Shown here in pieces: positions 62,012 to 64,000 of a DNA stretch of 64,000 bases. The notes beneath the pieces were generated by a model. It had not been told where the DNA came from. It searched no databases and was given only the letters and a program-made list of their open reading frames with translations. The translations under genes were made by a program, and so were the position numbers. How positions within the stretch are numbered: the stretch's first letter is position 1; the number at the start of each line of letters is the position of its first letter. Source of the DNA: Dyadobacter sp. UC 10 (GTDB taxonomy: Bacteria > Bacteroidota > Bacteroidia > Cytophagales > Spirosomataceae); NCBI RefSeq assembly GCF_008369915.1, contig NZ_VSRN01000001.1:2972501-3036500 (forward strand), read 5' to 3'.

Positions 62012-62938
62012 TCACGCGATTAGCTCCTTGTAAGTCAACCTTCCGTCTAAATTAGCCATTACCACCTCGAAACGTTGTCCATCATTAGCTTTGCGAGTGT
62101 TATAGCGGAAAGCATACTCTCCTACATATTGATCTAGGTGTTTAACACTTACCCAATGGTTAATGCCGTTTACTCCACGTTTAAATAAAGACCAAAACCC
62201 TTCGATAGTGTTTGTGTGCACTTCTCCGTTTACATACTGACCTTGTCCGTGACGTATGAAGGAATGCGAGAAGTGTTTGCTTAGTCCTACATACGCAGTC
62301 CATTCATCAGTCATAAGTTTAGCACCAACCGCAACGTGTTCCTTTATGATTGGTTGAAGTGTCTTGGATGAAGTGTTTTTTACAGTCATTGCAACAAGTT
62401 TACCACCTCTTTCTACCATTCCGAAGATAGGAGTTTTGCTTTTTGTGCACCGTCCTTGTGCTCCTTGGGTCTTTTTTGCTACATGTTTATTCTTTTCTGC
62501 TCCACCAAAGTAAGTTTCATCTGTTTCAACTATACCATCAAGTGGCTTTTCAAAGGACTTAGATTTAAGAGCGAACTTCAAACGATGCAATATAAACCAT
62601 GCGGTTTTTTGAGTCACATCAATATCCTTCGCAAGTTGATGTGACGAAATTCCCTTTTTGTGAGCGGTCATTACGAAAGACGCCTTAAACCATTTGATCA
62701 GCAATATTTTACTATCTTCGAAAATAGTACCTGTTCTCACGGTATATTTTTTCCGACATTTTGCACATTTGAAGTCACCATTAGAGAATTGGTACGATTT
62801 CTTATGTCCGCAATGTTGACAAACAGGTTCACCATTCCAGCGAAGACCGGCCAAATACTTTTTGCAAGCCAATTCATTTGGGAATTTAGCGTCGAGCGAA
62901 GTAAATGTTAATTTCGGCGTCTTAGATTTAGCTGGCAT
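62012..62938 (-). CDS. IS1595-family transposase
   Basis: 308 residues from the ATG at 62938 (MPAKSKTPKLTFTSLDAKFP; the longer ORF to 62989 overlaps the promoter). An N-terminal zinc ribbon has CQHCGHKK and CAKCRKKY. The ISXO2-like DDE catalytic domain shows ETDETYFGG (first Asp), LMTDEWTAYVG (second Asp) and VHTNTIEGFWSLFKRGVNGI (the Asn/Glu and Lys expected in this family). Length and motifs appear intact, so it is probably active. Confidence 0.93.
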   Translation of the reverse strand: MPAKSKTPKLTFTSLDAKFPNELACKKYLAGLRWNGEPVCQHCGHKKSYQFSNGDFKCAKCRKKYTVRTGTIFEDSKILLIKWFKASFVMTAHKKGISSHQLAKDIDVTQKTAWFILHRLKFALKSKSFEKPLDGIVETDETYFGGAEKNKHVAKKTQGAQGRCTKSKTPIFGMVERGGKLVAMTVKNTSSKTLQPIIKEHVAVGAKLMTDEWTAYVGLSKHFSHSFIRHGQGQYVNGEVHTNTIEGFWSLFKRGVNGINHWVSVKHLDQYVGEYAFRYNTRKANDGQRFEVVMANLDGRLTYKELIA

Positions 62939-62958
62939 GTTTTTATCTGATTGTTGAG

Positions 62959-62990
62959 TAAATATACAATATAATAATCTGACTACCAAA
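62959..62990 (-). promoter_or_regulatory. Transposase promoter
   Basis: On the minus strand TTTG, a spacer of about 20 bp, then TATATTTA, close to the Bacteroidota consensus, about 20 bp before the transposase ATG. Confidence 0.5.
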
Positions 62991-63012
62991 TATTTAACAC
63001 GATATTTTTCAA

Positions 63013-63043
63013 TTATTTTGGGTCAGTTAAGTATATCATTACC
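63013..63043 (-). repeat. Right terminal inverted repeat of the IS
   Basis: Perfect inverted copy of 60352-60382. The premature stop of the interrupted lipoprotein gene lies inside it. Confidence 0.92.
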
Positions 63044-63398
63044 TAAATTTTATCCGATTTTCGTCCAGTACTTCATATTTGTAAATATCTGTTTCACCGG
63101 AGTCTTCATGAAATTCATAAAATTTGCCATTTTTTACCCACCAGTTTCCCGTCTCAGTATGTTCATCAGATTCGCCTTTGGTAATAATTTTAAAATTAAG
63201 TAAGAAGGTACCATCATTGTTCCTTGTCATCTCCCACATTTTTTGAGCGCCTTCTATTTGCTGATCTTGCTCCGATCCTGTCCAGACTCCTACCAGTCTG
63301 TTATCTATTTTCTTTCCGGAAGGAATTTTCGTCAAACCATTTGAGCAAGAAGCTAATACAAACAATAGTAAAGTAAATTTTATGTAATTTGTTTTCAT
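63039..63398 (-). pseudogene. IS-interrupted small lipoprotein gene, N-terminal part
   Basis: 119 residues with a lipoprotein signal (MKTNYIKFTLLLFVLASC, Cys 18). The body (LVGVWTGSEQDQQIEGAQKMWEM, NDGTFLLNFKIITKG, GNWWVKNGKFYEF) is a lipocalin-like beta sandwich. The frame runs into the IS end, gaining one Arg and a stop. The missing 21 residues are preserved at 60279-60351. The truncated protein may still be made. Confidence 0.8.
63044..63051. repeat. Target site duplication, right copy
   Basis: TAAATTTT, identical to 60344-60351. Confidence 0.9.
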
Positions 63399-63478
63399 TT
63401 ATATTTTATGAATTGTACTGATTTGAATCTACGCCTTCAAGTAGGTAATTTGTTGAAAATTCGATTAATACACTAAAT

Positions 63479-64000
63479 CTACCCGTAGAATTTGCAAACT
63501 TTTTCCACATATTTATTGATATTCAATTCCATACTTTCGGTACTGTCTGAAAATGTATGAGTTTCAACAAAAGGTTTCTCTTTGCTTTTTCTCCAAGTCC
63601 CGACAATCTCATTTTGCGATAAAATTATTGGTTTGAAAATACCATTACCAATTTTTGAGTTATCAAAATCCGACGGTAAAGCTATATCTCTTCCTTCTGA
63701 ATAACCTACTGTGTATTCGTCATAGCACGGTAATAAAGCAAAGGTAGTTTTTTGGGGAATGCTATCTTTCATTTCAAAATGATAATATTCCAAATTACTC
63801 AATTTAAAATGGATAAGTTGTTTGCCTAATTCAGCAATACCAAATTTCGAATCAGTCATACTCAAACCGCTCCACCAGGCAAAATCTTTTAGAGTCGCAG
63901 GTCCCCGTGATTTAAAATATAACTGCGCAAGTTTGGTTATTGCCTCAGATCTTGAAATCTGGCCAGTTCGGGGTACCCTTTTCTCAAACAGCGCATACGT
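63479..64000 (-). CDS. Winged-helix DNA-binding protein (AlkZ-like, HTH_42), partial
   Basis: The reading frame continues through the right window edge, so the N-terminus is missing; 173 residues are visible. AITKLAQLYFKSRGPATLKDFAWWSGLS matches the AlkZ/YcaQ-like winged-helix block, and FALLPCYDEYTVGYSEGRD matches its conserved P-x-D/Y-E-Y-x-x-G-Y segment. EIVGTWRK gives the last strand. The family contains DNA glycosylases acting on crosslinks and antibiotic adducts. The specific activity of this member is unknown. An internal ATG-like start at 63865 is not the real start. Confidence 0.82.
   Translation of the reverse strand, partial: TYALFEKRVPRTGQISRSEAITKLAQLYFKSRGPATLKDFAWWSGLSMTDSKFGIAELGKQLIHFKLSNLEYYHFEMKDSIPQKTTFALLPCYDEYTVGYSEGRDIALPSDFDNSKIGNGIFKPIILSQNEIVGTWRKSKEKPFVETHTFSDSTESMELNINKYVEKVCKFYG

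Larger units (their letters stand above)
60352..63043. mobile_element. IS1595-family element with passenger region
   Basis: Perfect 31-bp terminal inverted repeats and an 8-bp target duplication enclose 2692 bp. The transposase is on the minus strand at the right. The left 1.6 kb carries a 266-residue passenger protein, a tRNA-like relic, a structured region and two small ORFs. The repeats and duplication are intact, so the insertion is recent. It splits a lipoprotein gene. Confidence 0.93.

Overview
The window looks like the chromosome of a Bacteroidota bacterium of the Cytophagales type, resembling Dyadobacter or its relatives. The signs are two or three proteins with type IX secretion (T9SS) C-terminal tails, a TonB-dependent receptor start with a carboxypeptidase-like domain, FISUMP and DUF6923 proteins, promoters of the TTG-N19/20-TAnnTTTG kind, and few Shine-Dalgarno sites. 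The genus is inferred from gene style only; no search was run.

Region 1 (1-27.5 kb) is ordinary core and metabolic sequence. It holds a TonB receptor N-terminus, an ABC permease, two envelope proteins, a beta-helix protein, a DUF1016/YhcG nuclease, an arylsulfatase, a rhodanese-thioredoxin protein, a GNAT enzyme, a TPR lipoprotein, an HsdR_N-type nuclease, a DUF5009 membrane protein, an ABC ATPase, a GH3/beta-lactamase fusion, a giant repeat-containing T9SS cargo protein, tadA and superoxide dismutase. A 29-codon leader ORF ending in Arg-Cys-Cys lies in the leader of the arylsulfatase gene.

Region 2 (27,551-50,835) is a mobilizable genomic island of about 23 kb inserted in the 3' end of a tRNA-His gene. 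A 21-bp direct repeat, corresponding exactly to tRNA positions 53-73, bounds it (attL in the tRNA, attR at 50,815). It carries a tyrosine recombinase, a Gabija-like pair (GajA OLD nuclease and GajB UvrD helicase), a PIN-like protein, an oriT/iteron-like region with mobC and mobA, and a second cargo block. That block holds a PDDEXK-STAND-like ATPase, a nucleoid-associated (NA37)-like protein and a membrane protein in one translationally coupled operon. A PLD-helicase-DUF3427 protein, a few envelope genes and an orphan HTH-DUF6922 antitoxin-like gene follow. Two diverged copies of a long structured hairpin module sit on either side of this second block. Just beyond attR are decayed pieces of another mobA and another monooxygenase gene, the trace of an older related island.

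Region 3 (51.5-60.3 kb) returns to host-like sequence: a SpoIIAA-like protein, two T9SS-exported proteins (one with four DUF6923 repeats) and a divergent TPR-TM-HTH regulator.

Region 4 (60,352-63,043) is a complete IS1595-family element with perfect 31-bp inverted repeats and an 8-bp target duplication. It carries passenger ORFs, a tRNA-like relic and a foldable RNA region. It has split a small lipoprotein gene, both halves of which are still readable on either side. The window ends in a winged-helix AlkZ-like gene.
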